The notes under the pieces: model-generated | What the model saw: only the letters and a program-made list of their open reading frames with translations | Told to the model about the DNA's origin: nothing | Database searches by the model: none | Position numbers and translations under genes: made by a program | Assembly (NCBI GenBank): GCA_016283095.1 | Contig: JAEEMG010000082.1 | Coordinates: 62,001-126,000 of the forward strand | Direction of reading: 5' to 3' | From: Paludibacteraceae bacterium | GTDB taxonomy: Bacteria > Bacteroidota > Bacteroidia > Bacteroidales > Paludibacteraceae | DNA length: 64,000 nucleotides | Shown: positions 53,378 to 63,000 of the stretch, piece by piece | Position numbering within the stretch: position 1 is the first letter of the stretch | Layout: each line of letters opens with the position of its first letter

Positions 53378-55834
53378 TCACAAACATCCAGAATAAGGTA
53401 ATCCTTTAATATAATTTTCCATCCACTGCCAATCAGGTTCATAATTTCCTTTGTCGTTGAGAATAGCTGGAAGCTTAATTTTAGAACTTGGCATCCTTAC
53501 TGGTCTCCACTTGCGTCCATAAGCCCATCTGAAACGTTCCATTTCAATGATTGTACACAAAAACATAGCAATGTATGGGGTCATCGTTTTGTTTTTAAGA
53601 TATAATGGATTTACGTCATGAGTGCAAGTAAATTCTCGATTTTGATAGAATGCATATCCTACAGATCCATTGTTAGACACGGTAATGCAATTTTTTGAAA
53701 ATATTTTTTCGCTCAAAGGAGCATTGGGCATTTCGCCTGTTTTAGAAGAGCTTTCTATCGTATTCAAATCATGAAAAGAAGTTATTCCATTATTAGAATC
53801 CGTAGCACCAATAAACGGGATTTCTCCATTAAAACTTTCTTCTGGCTTTTTGTTATAAAACCCTTTCTTTATTTTAAATATTTCATCATATCGAAACCAT
53901 TGCCACGTATCTGTATATAAGTTTAGTTTGTTGGACAACAAAGATAAATTAGTATATGTAAAAGGAACATTGGGAGAACTACTTCCAACTAAAAAAGCTG
54001 CATAATCTCTCATTTTACGGATGAAATCTTCATCACACAATGAACTGTAATCAGTTTCCATATAGGCTTCTGCACACCATTCATCTTCTGCAATAACCTC
54101 TTTTCTGACAGATAAACCTGGTATTTCATCAAGATTCCGATATGCTGAAAGCCAACGGCTTTTTATTTCTGTATATCGATCTCGTGCGTCAATACGTCCG
54201 TAATTCTTTCGTTTCTCAAAGCCATCGTCCTTGAAATAGCCAAACCATGTTTTTCTGCCTTTGTTTGGTTTGTTTGCTTCAAATACCATAATGCAAGTCA
54301 CAACGCCAACAGGATAAAACAAATCGTCTGGCATACTCAAAACTGCTTTTAGATGGTGTTTTGCAAGCAACCTTTTTTTTACTTCAATAAGATCTTTTTC
54401 GTTTTTGATGCCACAACTCATTTGTACGATTGCTACAACACGGCCTTCTGCCTGAGGATTTATAGTGTTTAGAGCATGTTCTACAAACTCCATCTGTCTT
54501 GCACAACTTACAGTTTTTCCATATGGTGGATTTAGAAACGCAACGGTTGGACGATGATTGTTGCGTATTGTAGTTTCGTTGTTAAAGCAATCTCCATTGT
54601 ACAGATTTGATTTGCCGTCTCCTCGGAATCGCATATTTGAACAAGCGTATGTGTACATATCGGGACGAAGTTCACAACCACAAATTTGCTTGCGTTTTAT
54701 ATGTTTACGTTTTTCTTCATCTCCTTCAGCTAATTTGAATAATCTTTGGATAGCGGCAACAATAAAACCTCCTGTTCCACAACAAGGATCATATACAATA
54801 TCGTCCTTACGAAGTTCTGCCAGATCACAAAAAAGTTCCGTGATATGTTGAGGCGTAAGCACAAGACCAAGACTTTGTTCGCTTCCTGCATATCGGATAA
54901 ACTCGGTATAGAATAAACCGATAACATCGTAACCGACAGAATCATGTTTTACTAATGGATATACATTTTTCTTCAAATATATGATTAACTCTTTTACTAT
55001 AGAAAGAGTTGAGTCTTTCTTTTTACCTTTGTCATAAGACAATTCTTGTTGACTGAACAAAGGTTCTTTTAGAATGCTTTCAAACTCTTTGTGTAATAAC
55101 GATGCATTACGAACGATATCTCTGTCGTCTTCTTTTCCTTCTGCTAAAAAAGACGAATCGATTGCACTGATGATTGACGTGCCAAGGTCTTTGATTGTCG
55201 GAATACTTTCGTATTTGTTAGCAAAGTCATCGTCCGTCAGTGCCAACAAAATAGCACTAATAATTGTACATCTGGAAAGTTCTTTGATAGAGTACTGGTA
55301 TAACTCTTCGTTTATTTCTCTTGCTTTGTTGGCTATGTCGCGGAAAATGAAGTCAGATAAAAAGAAGTGATCTTCAAAGAGTTTCAGGTAACTTGCAATA
55401 TCTCTCAGCTTTGGTATTGGTAACTCGCTATGTCCACGTGCATTTTTCTCAAAATAAAAATGGCTTACCAGTAATTCTTTCTCATTTTCTCCACTTACTG
55501 CGATAGCTATTACATTAAATTCGGCAGATAAAGCACGTGCATAATGTAATACACCATCCACAGCATAGTCTTTCGCATTGTCAAGTTTGTCACTGCAATG
55601 TTTACTTGTTTTTGCTTTACACTCAACTACAATTAGATAATTGCTATTAGTGGGAAATGAAATTATGAATTCAGGATACCCGTTTCCTTTCCCTCCACCT
55701 TTGCTTTCTCCTTTTAATAATTCAGCTATACGTTTATTTGTTGATTTTTGCTCTTCCCATTTGATGGATTTGAATAGGGCATCGTTCTTGAAATGATCCC
55801 TTACAATACCTTCTGTCAGTCTTTCGTTTGCCAT
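53378..55834 (-). CDS. Single-chain type IIG-like restriction-modification enzyme
   Basis: 818 aa combining nuclease, methylase and specificity parts. The N-terminal region has a PD-(D/E)xK-like nuclease motif: PEF at 54-56 and ECK at 71-73 within IVVECKAK, after a Gly/Lys-rich loop. A helical linker follows (about 160-320). The N6-adenine methylase has motif I DPCCGTGG (349-356) and catalytic NPPY (435-438). The C-terminal ~170 residues resemble one target-recognition domain of type I/BcgI-like S subunits (GEIPFIGATDSNNGITSF, then SNNGSVGYAFYQ and KWRPVRMPS). One polypeptide could thus both methylate and cut DNA. No separate hsdR or hsdS gene is near. It has a long, structured 5' leader and is bracketed by inverted repeats, which suggests horizontal acquisition. 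Confidence 0.88.
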   Translation of the reverse strand: MANERLTEGIVRDHFKNDALFKSIKWEEQKSTNKRIAELLKGESKGGGKGNGYPEFIISFPTNSNYLIVVECKAKTSKHCSDKLDNAKDYAVDGVLHYARALSAEFNVIAIAVSGENEKELLVSHFYFEKNARGHSELPIPKLRDIASYLKLFEDHFFLSDFIFRDIANKAREINEELYQYSIKELSRCTIISAILLALTDDDFANKYESIPTIKDLGTSIISAIDSSFLAEGKEDDRDIVRNASLLHKEFESILKEPLFSQQELSYDKGKKKDSTLSIVKELIIYLKKNVYPLVKHDSVGYDVIGLFYTEFIRYAGSEQSLGLVLTPQHITELFCDLAELRKDDIVYDPCCGTGGFIVAAIQRLFKLAEGDEEKRKHIKRKQICGCELRPDMYTYACSNMRFRGDGKSNLYNGDCFNNETTIRNNHRPTVAFLNPPYGKTVSCARQMEFVEHALNTINPQAEGRVVAIVQMSCGIKNEKDLIEVKKRLLAKHHLKAVLSMPDDLFYPVGVVTCIMVFEANKPNKGRKTWFGYFKDDGFEKRKNYGRIDARDRYTEIKSRWLSAYRNLDEIPGLSVRKEVIAEDEWCAEAYMETDYSSLCDEDFIRKMRDYAAFLVGSSSPNVPFTYTNLSLLSNKLNLYTDTWQWFRYDEIFKIKKGFYNKKPEESFNGEIPFIGATDSNNGITSFHDLNTIESSSKTGEMPNAPLSEKIFSKNCITVSNNGSVGYAFYQNREFTCTHDVNPLYLKNKTMTPYIAMFLCTIIEMERFRWAYGRKWRPVRMPSSKIKLPAILNDKGNYEPDWQWMENYIKGLPYSGCL

Positions 55835-55884
55835 GTATGATAATTCGTTTGCATCGAACTATCAATCTTCACGTCAGGATATAA

Positions 55885-55903
55885 GAAAGGTGTGAGCCTT
55901 TCT
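55885..55903 (-). other. Hairpin between structured RNA and RM start
   Basis: On the minus strand GAAAGG...CCTTTC (with loop CTCACA) is followed by TTATAT, reminiscent of a weak intrinsic terminator. If it terminates, the RNA could act as an attenuator or be released as a small RNA. Confidence 0.4.
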
Positions 55904-55919
55904 ATCTCGTCCACGAGGA

Positions 55920-56060
55920 GCCTCGCATGAACCCCGCCTACACACTAGAAATACCCACACCTATTCGGTGCGAGCATTAGTTCTACGTGTGTAAACGGAA
56001 GCACAGGCTCCTGTGGATTAGCGTTTATCCCAATGATTCGGAATCATCAGTTTGCGAGGC
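55920..56060 (-). ncRNA. Candidate structured RNA in leader of the restriction-modification gene
   Basis: A 141-nt multibranched fold. Closing helix GCCTCGCA/TGCGAGGC (56053-56060 with 55920-55927). Hairpins TGATT-CCG-AATCA, GGAT...ATCC and CACAG-GAGC-CTGTG. A long arm of 12+5 bp with one bulged base (55981-55998 with 55934-55950), capped by an 8-bp stem CTCGCACC/GGTGTGGG with loop GAATA. The long arm and its cap contain pairs that are G-U on the minus strand but A-C mismatches on the plus strand, so the functional transcript is most likely minus. It lies 86 bp before the restriction gene's ATG and 90 bp after a -7 box. I do not recognise it as a known family. Confidence 0.6.
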
Positions 56061-56149
56061 TTTTGATTCGGACAAGAATAATAGCTAATGCTTTGTTATT
56101 TAATATGTTGTTTTACTCTTTTATCCTTTTTTGTCTTTTTTAGTTTATG

Positions 56150-56157
56150 CAAAGATA
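56150..56157 (-). promoter_or_regulatory. Promoter -7 box of RNA/restriction-modification transcript
   Basis: On the minus strand TATCTTTG matches TAnnTTTG. No TTTG lies at the usual -33 spacing. Transcription from here would give a leader of about 310 nt carrying the structured RNA. Confidence 0.5.
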
Positions 56158-56276
56158 ATCAATTAAATTCATTCCTCGCATAGGATTTGTCTGCTTTGCA
56201 AAAGAAGAGATAAAATTGAGGAAGGAATTATCGGCTTTATCTTAGCTTAACGTCAAGTAGATGAAAAATATATAAT

Positions 56277-56296
56277 AAAACCACAGAGACACAAAG
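56277..56296 (+). repeat. Dispersed CCACAGAG repeat, copy 2
   Basis: A 20-mer containing CCACAGAGACACAAAG, one base different from 36024-36043. It sits 18 bp before the GTAGGGGCAG palindrome. Confidence 0.6.
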
Positions 56297-56314
56297 CTCA
56301 AAGCATTTCTATTG

Positions 56315-56342
56315 CGGGCAGGTTTGAAACCTGCCCCTACGA
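56315..56342 (-). repeat. Palindromic GTAGGGGCAG repeat, copy 2 (inverted)
   Basis: Plus strand CGGGCAGGTTTGAAACCTGC followed by CCCTACGA; the core CGGGCAGGTTT/AAACCTGCCC is a near-perfect palindrome. The minus strand reads TCGTAGGGGCAGG as in copy 1 at 53202-53229. Confidence 0.7.
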
Positions 56343-56671
56343 TCATGGATTTGATTGACTATTTGTATTTGGAAAAAGACATAAATAATTTATTTTGTAG
56401 CTTTTGAAAGCTTTTCTGTTCATTTTTGCTATCTTTACTACGAAAATTCTTATGCTCGAAAAAGAACTATGAAACGGATTCCGATAAAATTTTTCAAAAA
56501 TTAGGTCCCGACGAAATTATCAAACATGTCGGTTCCTTGGTCAAGTTTGAGAGTCTTTGTTGTGAATTGAAGTTAAATAGTAGTCGAACGTCTGTTCCTT
56601 GGGTGTACATATAACAAATAGGGACAGCTTGGATTATGAGGTTGATATAACAAGTACAAAAGTTAAATAAA

Positions 56672-57535
56672 ATGGAAAAAAACACATCATTAGAGTTGTT
56701 CGATGGACAACTGATTCGCGTGGAATGGGATTCGGAAAAGGAAAAATATTGGTTTTCGGTAGTTGATGTCATCGCTGTGCTCAACGACAGCGACTATCAG
56801 ACGGCTCGTAAATACTGGAAGGTATTGAAAGGCAGACTTGTAAAAGAAGGATTTGAAGTGGTAACAAATTGTTACCAGTTGAAATTAGTCTCACCGGATG
56901 GGAAAAAACGTCTTACAGATGTCGCAGATCTAGAACAGTTGTTTCGAATAATACAGACGATTCCTTCAAAGAAAGCTGAGCCAGTCAAACGTTGGCTTGC
57001 AGATGTCGGACATCAACGTGTGGATCAAATGATAGATCCTGAACTTACCTTTCAGATGGCAGTGGATGATTATCGTCGTCTGGGATATCCCGAAAAGTGG
57101 ATTGAAAATCGTTTGAAGTCTATACGTACACGCAATGAACTAACCAACGAATGGAAGCGTTCGGGTGTGACAGAGACAAAAGATTTTGCCATTCTTACGA
57201 ACATTCTTACTAAAGCATGGAGTGGCATGACTACAGGAGAATACAAACAATTTAAGGGCCTCACTAAAGAAAGCCTTCGTGATAATATGACAAATCTAGA
57301 ACTTGCACTCAACACTCTTGCTGAGGCGGCAACAACTGAAATATCAAAACATCGTAATCCCAAAACTATGGGAGAAAATCGTCAGGTGGCACAAAACGGT
57401 GGACACGCAGCAAAAATTGCCCGTTTGGACATCGAAAAGCAGATAAAACGTAGTGTCATATCATCCCAACGTGCTTCAGAGCACTTTGATATTGATGGTG
57501 ATGTCGAAACGAAATCATTGCCTGAAAAAGAATAG
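56672..57535 (+). CDS. Bro-N domain / phage antirepressor-like protein
   Basis: 287 aa. The N-terminal ~100 residues match the Bro-N fold of phage antirepressors (LFDGQLIRVEWDSEKEKYWF, then SVVDVIAVLNDSDYQTARKY and KRLTDVADLEQLFRIIQ). The rest is helical (DYRRLGYPEKWIENRLKSIR; ETKDFAILTNILTKAWSGMT) and ends in an acidic tail; this C-terminal part is common in chromosomal Bro-N proteins of Bacteroidota. There is no adjacent phage gene. It could bind DNA or regulate a defence or toxin-like response; the function is not established. It points away from the restriction gene and converges on the calycin-like gene. Confidence 0.83.
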   Translation: MEKNTSLELFDGQLIRVEWDSEKEKYWFSVVDVIAVLNDSDYQTARKYWKVLKGRLVKEGFEVVTNCYQLKLVSPDGKKRLTDVADLEQLFRIIQTIPSKKAEPVKRWLADVGHQRVDQMIDPELTFQMAVDDYRRLGYPEKWIENRLKSIRTRNELTNEWKRSGVTETKDFAILTNILTKAWSGMTTGEYKQFKGLTKESLRDNMTNLELALNTLAEAATTEISKHRNPKTMGENRQVAQNGGHAAKIARLDIEKQIKRSVISSQRASEHFDIDGDVETKSLPEKE

Positions 57536-57591
57536 ATGACTTTACATATCGACTCTATAATCTTTCTTGCCTACGACACATAGTATAAAAA

Positions 57592-57621
57592 GAGAGCATA
57601 CCACAATGTGATATGCCCTCT
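57592..57621. terminator. Terminator between Bro-N and calycin-like genes
   Basis: Imperfect hairpin: AGAG-GCAT type arm at 57592-57600 against ATGCCCTCT at 57612-57620, with A/T-rich flanks. It is weaker than the other terminators in the window. Confidence 0.55.
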
Positions 57622-57645
57622 CAGAATAATGATATGTAAAAGATT

Positions 57646-59802
57646 TTACTTCACGATAATCTTGTAGGCTTTGCCTTCAACTTTCACAATGTAGATTCCC
57701 TTGTGTAGGTTGATAGCTCCTGCCTTGCCTGTGTATACAGTGGCTCCGCTGATGCTTATTACCTTTACATCCGCGTCGTTCGCACCGTTTACAACCAAAT
57801 TGCCATCTTTATAGAACACTGATACTGCTTTGTTGGCTACGTTTGAAACTCCTGCATAGCTAGAAGGAGTATCGTAGACGGTGATGGAAGAAGTCGCTTC
57901 GTTTTCCTTACCTGTGTATGGGTTTACCCAAACGTACTTGATTTCAGCCTTACCTATTGGTAGTTCAATTGTGGCAGGAAGCTCAACTTCCTCTCCATCG
58001 ATTATAGCCCATGCAACTGCTTCTTGGTTTGTGATGGCTGACTTCTTAAGACTGTCGTTCTTCGCAATATACTTGATTGCTAAAGATTCAAGTTTTACAC
58101 TTGCCTTGCCTGTCAACGAATCGGCTACCACACGTATTGCGTTGATTTTAGGATCTACTTCCTCAATATATACAGGAGCTATGCCTGGCCAGCACTGAAC
58201 CATAATTTTGTTTGAGTTTCCTGCTTTGTCTGTAGCAATGACCGGAATAGTGCAGCTTTTAGAACCTTTCTTGGCTTCTGCAATAACAGCCTTTATTATC
58301 TCATCAAAATCGTTTTCTGGCAATTTGACAGTCTTGATGTATCCGTCTGCCAAGTCGTAGATTCCATCACTAACATTAAATTCGAATTCCGTAGTGTATC
58401 CATCCAGACCGTTGCCTGTTGTGTCGACAGACATTGAAATGTAAGGAGTTGTCTCTCCATACAAGAATGGACCTTCTGGATCAATGAAGTTGTTTGTGTT
58501 TGGACCTCCGTCTAAGATTACCAAAGAACCATAGACAAACTTAGTAGGCTCTCCTATTATTGTGTTTATGTTATATGTGTTAATCTCAAAAATATTAAGA
58601 TTAATGTCTACATCTTTCAAATATACGTTTTGACCTTTTACCTCTATGTATGCCTCAGCTTTGGTAGCGGTATGGATTTTTGAGTACAGCCATGAGCCAA
58701 TTCCATTGCCTTTTTCATACGATGTGTCATATTTTTTGATCAACAGTGTCATTGGCTGGTCTACAATAGAGTAGTGGATATTCTCAATTAAGATGCCATC
58801 TGTGTTAATGAAGATCTGATTGTCTCGAACAAATGCTGAATCTGACTTTATTTTGAAACTGTCTGTTTTTGTATACTCAAGATCTTTCTTTTCGATTACC
58901 ACACCTTCTGCATCTTTTCCTAACACTACAGTGATTTTGTAATTCATATTGATAGCCGGCATGTCAAGAGTAATGTCGACGGTGCCGCTGATTGAACCAT
59001 CTGTATACAGAATGATATGAGCTTCTGCAGGCACGTACATTTTGTATTCGTCAACATACATGTTTGTAGTACCAGAAATAATCACAGAACTTCCATCATC
59101 TGCATTACTCATTGTATATGTTAGGTCTTCAAGTACCATTCTTTGTTTTAGCGACAGTCCGGCAACAGATATCTCATAGTCTGTCATTGTGAAAGATGCT
59201 TTCTTTTCGTATAGTCTGATGCCAACAGCAGATGCGTCGTTGTTTGTCTTTGTGGTGTCGTTTCCTTTTGATAAATCAACTACTTTGTTGTAGAAAGGTA
59301 CATCATCCAACTCCAATTCACTAGTCACAACAGTATCAGCATCCGCAACTTTTGTAAGTGTGAAGTCACAAGTAGCGGTAAGAAACGAATACGAACTAGT
59401 GAATGAACCTTGTGCATTTCCATTCTCATCAAAAGTCGCGTTAAATTTGGATACAGAAAGTGTCGTCTCTGCAATTTCAAAAGTTGAATTAGAAGTTTCT
59501 TTAAGTGTCAATCCATTGCTTTCTGTTCCTGCAAGTTGAGATACTGTTGCCGATCCATTTTTGATGGTTTGGGTTTCAAATATCATGTTGATTGTCACAT
59601 CGAAACCAATGAACGTGATGCTATATGTGCCATCTTTACTGTAAATGACAGATGCATCAATGTCTTTTGATTCTCCAGAAGCGGATTGTCCGAATTTCAT
59701 GGTCGCTTTGTATTTGCCGGTATAATCAACGGCAAATGCTGTATTGAGTAGCCCAAATAGTAGTGCTACCACAATAAATAATTTTGTAAATATTCTACTC
59801 AT
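57646..59802 (-). CDS. T9SS-exported protein with calycin-like beta-barrel domains
   Basis: 718 aa from the ATG at 59802, which gives a proper signal peptide (MSRIFTKLFIVVALLFGLLN, then TAFA); an upstream TTG would add 11 residues. Two lipocalin/calycin-like regions are suggested, at about 20-155 (VDYTGKYKATMKFGQSASGE ... GSFTSSYSFLTATCDFTLT) and 190-310 (SVIISGTTNMYVDEYKMYVP ... GTVDITLD), as in the Calycin_like family of gut Bacteroidota. A central beta-rich part of unknown type is followed by an Ig-like stretch and a T9SS tail (VSVFYKDGNLVVNGANDADV, KVISISGATVY, ending YKIIVK). Ligand unknown. Confidence 0.82.
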   Translation of the reverse strand: MSRIFTKLFIVVALLFGLLNTAFAVDYTGKYKATMKFGQSASGESKDIDASVIYSKDGTYSITFIGFDVTINMIFETQTIKNGSATVSQLAGTESNGLTLKETSNSTFEIAETTLSVSKFNATFDENGNAQGSFTSSYSFLTATCDFTLTKVADADTVVTSELELDDVPFYNKVVDLSKGNDTTKTNNDASAVGIRLYEKKASFTMTDYEISVAGLSLKQRMVLEDLTYTMSNADDGSSVIISGTTNMYVDEYKMYVPAEAHIILYTDGSISGTVDITLDMPAINMNYKITVVLGKDAEGVVIEKKDLEYTKTDSFKIKSDSAFVRDNQIFINTDGILIENIHYSIVDQPMTLLIKKYDTSYEKGNGIGSWLYSKIHTATKAEAYIEVKGQNVYLKDVDINLNIFEINTYNINTIIGEPTKFVYGSLVILDGGPNTNNFIDPEGPFLYGETTPYISMSVDTTGNGLDGYTTEFEFNVSDGIYDLADGYIKTVKLPENDFDEIIKAVIAEAKKGSKSCTIPVIATDKAGNSNKIMVQCWPGIAPVYIEEVDPKINAIRVVADSLTGKASVKLESLAIKYIAKNDSLKKSAITNQEAVAWAIIDGEEVELPATIELPIGKAEIKYVWVNPYTGKENEATSSITVYDTPSSYAGVSNVANKAVSVFYKDGNLVVNGANDADVKVISISGATVYTGKAGAINLHKGIYIVKVEGKAYKIIVK

Positions 59803-59832
59803 AGATGAATCCTTTTGATTACTAACTTCTGA

Positions 59833-59840
59833 CAAAAGTA
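59833..59840 (-). promoter_or_regulatory. Promoter -7 box of calycin-like gene
   Basis: TACTTTTG on the minus strand, 31 bp before the ATG at 59802. No TTTG at the usual distance. Confidence 0.5.
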
Positions 59841-59970
59841 TTAATTTTTTTTTCCTTTTATGCTAATTTTCAATTTTTTTTGAGAATTGGAACATATAAG
59901 GATTGATTTTTGTTACTTTTCTCTATGTTGATTTTTCTTTGCTATGTTAAATAGACATATCAAAAAAAAT

Positions 59971-60000
59971 AAGCCGACAGATTTGATTGTCTGCCGGCTT
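59971..60000 (-). terminator. Terminator of sprA
   Basis: AAGCCGACAGA (59971-59981) pairs with TCTGCCGGCTT (59990-60000) with one A-C mismatch. On the minus strand it is followed by ATTTTTTTT. Confidence 0.85.
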
Positions 60001-60005
60001 GTTTT

Positions 60006-63000
60006 TTAGTCATCTCTTGAAGTCGTTTCGGTCAACAACAGATGAAGCTTGAATCCGAATTTAGAAGCCGTGATTGGGTATGACGTCGATACTCTTGGCT
60101 TCGATACGCTTCTGTCGTAGAAGAACGAAATTTTCATCGACTGGCTCACTACATATTCTGCAGTAAACTCTGCTTTGACAGTCTGTAATCCACTGCTTCT
60201 CTCTTCAATTGTGTTGGCGATTGTCTCAAACTTACGAATGAAGGCTTCAGTATTCTTGAAGTCAATATCCAAGTTGAGATTCAAATCGTTGTTGACTTTG
60301 GTCTTTTTCTTTTTATCAACAAATCCGACTATCACTCCGAAATTGTCTATTCGGTATCCTCCACCAATCTTGAATCCCTTGCTGTATGATTCTACAATCT
60401 GAAGCGCAGGGATGTCCAATCCGGCAGTACGGTTTCTGTTGAACTCAAACTTAACTCGTACGCTGTTCTTCAAAGTTGTGTTGATACCGACAAGAGGGTT
60501 GAATGCTTCAGTCAAGTTGACATTGTCGACTTTTGTGCTTCTAACCAAGAATGGAGTCGCTTCATCCTCATCCTGGATTATTCCGAATCCGTTCAAGTCA
60601 TCGTATAGAGGATCCCAACCTTGATGCTTGCTGAATGAGTTGACATTATACGTACACTTGTATCCGTGGGTGATGTTGAATGCTTTGAATCCTTCTTTCA
60701 AAATCGGAGCCTTGCTCAACAGATCCAAAGTGAATTTCCAGTTTGGAAGCATTTTTCCGACTCTGCGGATGATCTTCTCATCTTTGTTTCTGTCTAAACT
60801 CTCACCCTTGTATGCAGAAATGAATGCTGGCACAAGCACGTCGGCAGAGTTCAAAGGCACTTCTGCTTCACCTCTGTTTGGATTTGACCTTTCGATATGG
60901 GCACGCATCTTGTAGATGTTGTCTATGAAATCGGAGAATGTCTCACTTGATACTGTCGCGCCACGTTTGAATGAAGACCTGCGTATTGCGATATCTGTGT
61001 GACTATGTGTTCCTTCGAACAAATCTTCTACGCCCTTGTTGTATCCGTCAAAGTAGTAGATTTCGTCACTCTTGTTCCAAGAAGACGCTGCATTGAGGTC
61101 AAACTTGATGCCTGTGTATGGCTCCAAGACTGTTTTTACCTGCAATGTCTGGTCATGAGTCAGAACAATAGGATTTACAACGTCTTCAAGACCCAGCTGG
61201 TCTTTATTGATTGCTTCTTCTATAGCGTCAGCTGCTTTGTAGAATCCTAATGTGAATTTTGCACCAGGTTCACCGCTTCCTGCCTGTCCTAAGAATCCGC
61301 TACCCTTGTTGTATCCGTTAAGTGTGGTACCCTCTGTAAGACGGATGTTCCCACTTACATTTCTCACCATCATCAGACTTCTTACGAATCCATCTAAGAA
61401 ATTGCCCAACTTTTCGTTTTTCCTCATCTTTTCCTTGACCGTGATGGTTATGTTATTGACGTCTTCTTTGGCGATGACGTTAATAGCATTCTGGTCGATG
61501 ATCTCATATTTCAAATCGTAAGGATTGCCGTCTTTGTCTACGGCTTCCACTATGATTCTGTTTACTGCAAGACGGTGGCTGATTCTTGTCTTGTTGCCTT
61601 TCTTCAGACGAAGATTCTTTCTTTCATATGTCTTGGCCACTCTTGGCTTTGGAGCTTCTACTACTTTGTCTTCTTTCTTTGTAGTATCTTTTCTTGCTGC
61701 AAGTTTCTCATTAGCTTTCTTTGCAAGAGTCGCTTTTGAGAATTTCTTGTTCACATCTTTCAGGTATGCTGATTTGTTGTAAAGAGTCTCCATGTTGAAA
61801 CGTACATCTCCGTTCCATGAACGCTTCGAGTCTGCAATGTCATTGTTAGACGTGTATGAGTTTGTGTTAAGAGTTACTCCTCTTTGCCAATCATAGTTGC
61901 CTGAGTATGACGCATTAGCAGTTATCCAATCGAACACAGAAATCTTGTTGATCGGAATAGCGTAGCTGATGTTTAGCTGTTGAGAGTAGTTGTATGGTTC
62001 TCCGGCAGCCAAGAAACTCTTCAATGTAGCCTCTCTCAAGTCTTTAGCCCATTGTGTTATGGAGTCCTCACGCAAATCATATATGTAATCACGATTGTAT
62101 TTGTACTCTCGCATACGAGGCAAATCAAGATACTCGGAGTTGTAAGCAAGCGACTCTTCAATCTCAGAATTCATGGCTGTCGCGAAAGAAAGCTTGATAT
62201 TCTTAGTGAAGTTCCACTTGATATCCGCGCGACGAGTCATGTTGAAATTCTTGTCCCATGTCATGTCTGAGATGAGGTCTTTCTTGCTGATACTAGAAGG
62301 ATCTGTTCCTATTTCTCGTGCCAACACTTCGTTGTATGATCTGTCCATATCAACAGAGAAGGTATAGCTGTTTGGCATTGGATAGATTCCAAAATCAGTG
62401 AAAAGTTTCCATTTCTTTTTCTTGAAGTATTTGGAATTCTTGAATGGCATCAATGCCTTAGGCGTCAATGAATATGAGTAGTTGAAATTTCCACGGTATG
62501 TACGTGTCATGTCATACTGCACATCAATATCTTGCTCCTTACGTTTTGTGAATGCCACAGAGAATGAGAAGTTCGCAGGGTCGTAAGGCATTGGCGTTTT
62601 GCTCGCGATGCCGACTCTTACGTTTGTGAGTGCGAAACTTGTTTGCTCGCTCGAAATTACAGAAATCTTTTCAATAGAATCTTTGTATTCTTCTGTAGCG
62701 TCCTTCAAAGCGTCTTTTAACAGCACGTCTGTATTAGTTGGGTCGTACTTTGGTTTCTCTTTTTCTCTGCTGTGTGTGATGGTCAGTGGCATGTTGACGT
62801 GAGCTTTCTCAGGGAATAGCTTACCCAACTGCACTGTGGTTGACATGTCTAGAGAATACAAATCTTCCATGTTGCGGTCCATGACGTTGGATTCGATTCC
62901 TCCAAAACCTGTGGTCTCGATACGTCCTGTCGCGTCAAATGAAGCGAAGTCACTTAATGTGAATCCGATCTTACCTAATGCCGCCCATCCGCCGTCTTCA

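Larger units (their letters stand above)
55835..56671. other. 837-bp gene-free region
   Basis: It contains, in plus-strand order, the terminator-like hairpin (55885-55903), the structured RNA (55920-56060), an A/T-rich leader with its -7 box (56150-56157), the second CCACAGAG repeat (56277-56296) and the second GTAGGGGCAG palindrome (56315-56342). The last 330 bp before the Bro-N gene hold a short open frame (56426-56614) with no recognisable protein character. Confidence 0.5.

Noticed and set aside
54558..54851. Plus-strand frame inside the restriction-modification gene, considered as an antitoxin or control protein
   Set aside because: It overlaps the conserved methylase motifs on the other strand and contains no helix-turn-helix pattern.
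55920..56060. CTGATGA near the 5' side of the structured RNA, as in hammerhead ribozymes
   Set aside because: The other conserved hammerhead parts (GAAA after stem II and a UH cleavage site in the right place) are absent.
55920..56060. Plus-strand reading of the structured RNA, where the closing helix is followed by TTTT like a terminator
   Set aside because: Several helix pairs become A-C mismatches on the plus strand while they are G-U on the minus strand, and no plus-strand gene precedes it.
56426..56614. 62-residue open frame before the Bro-N gene
   Set aside because: No recognisable domain, signal or ribosome site; it could be a gene remnant but nothing supports it as coding.
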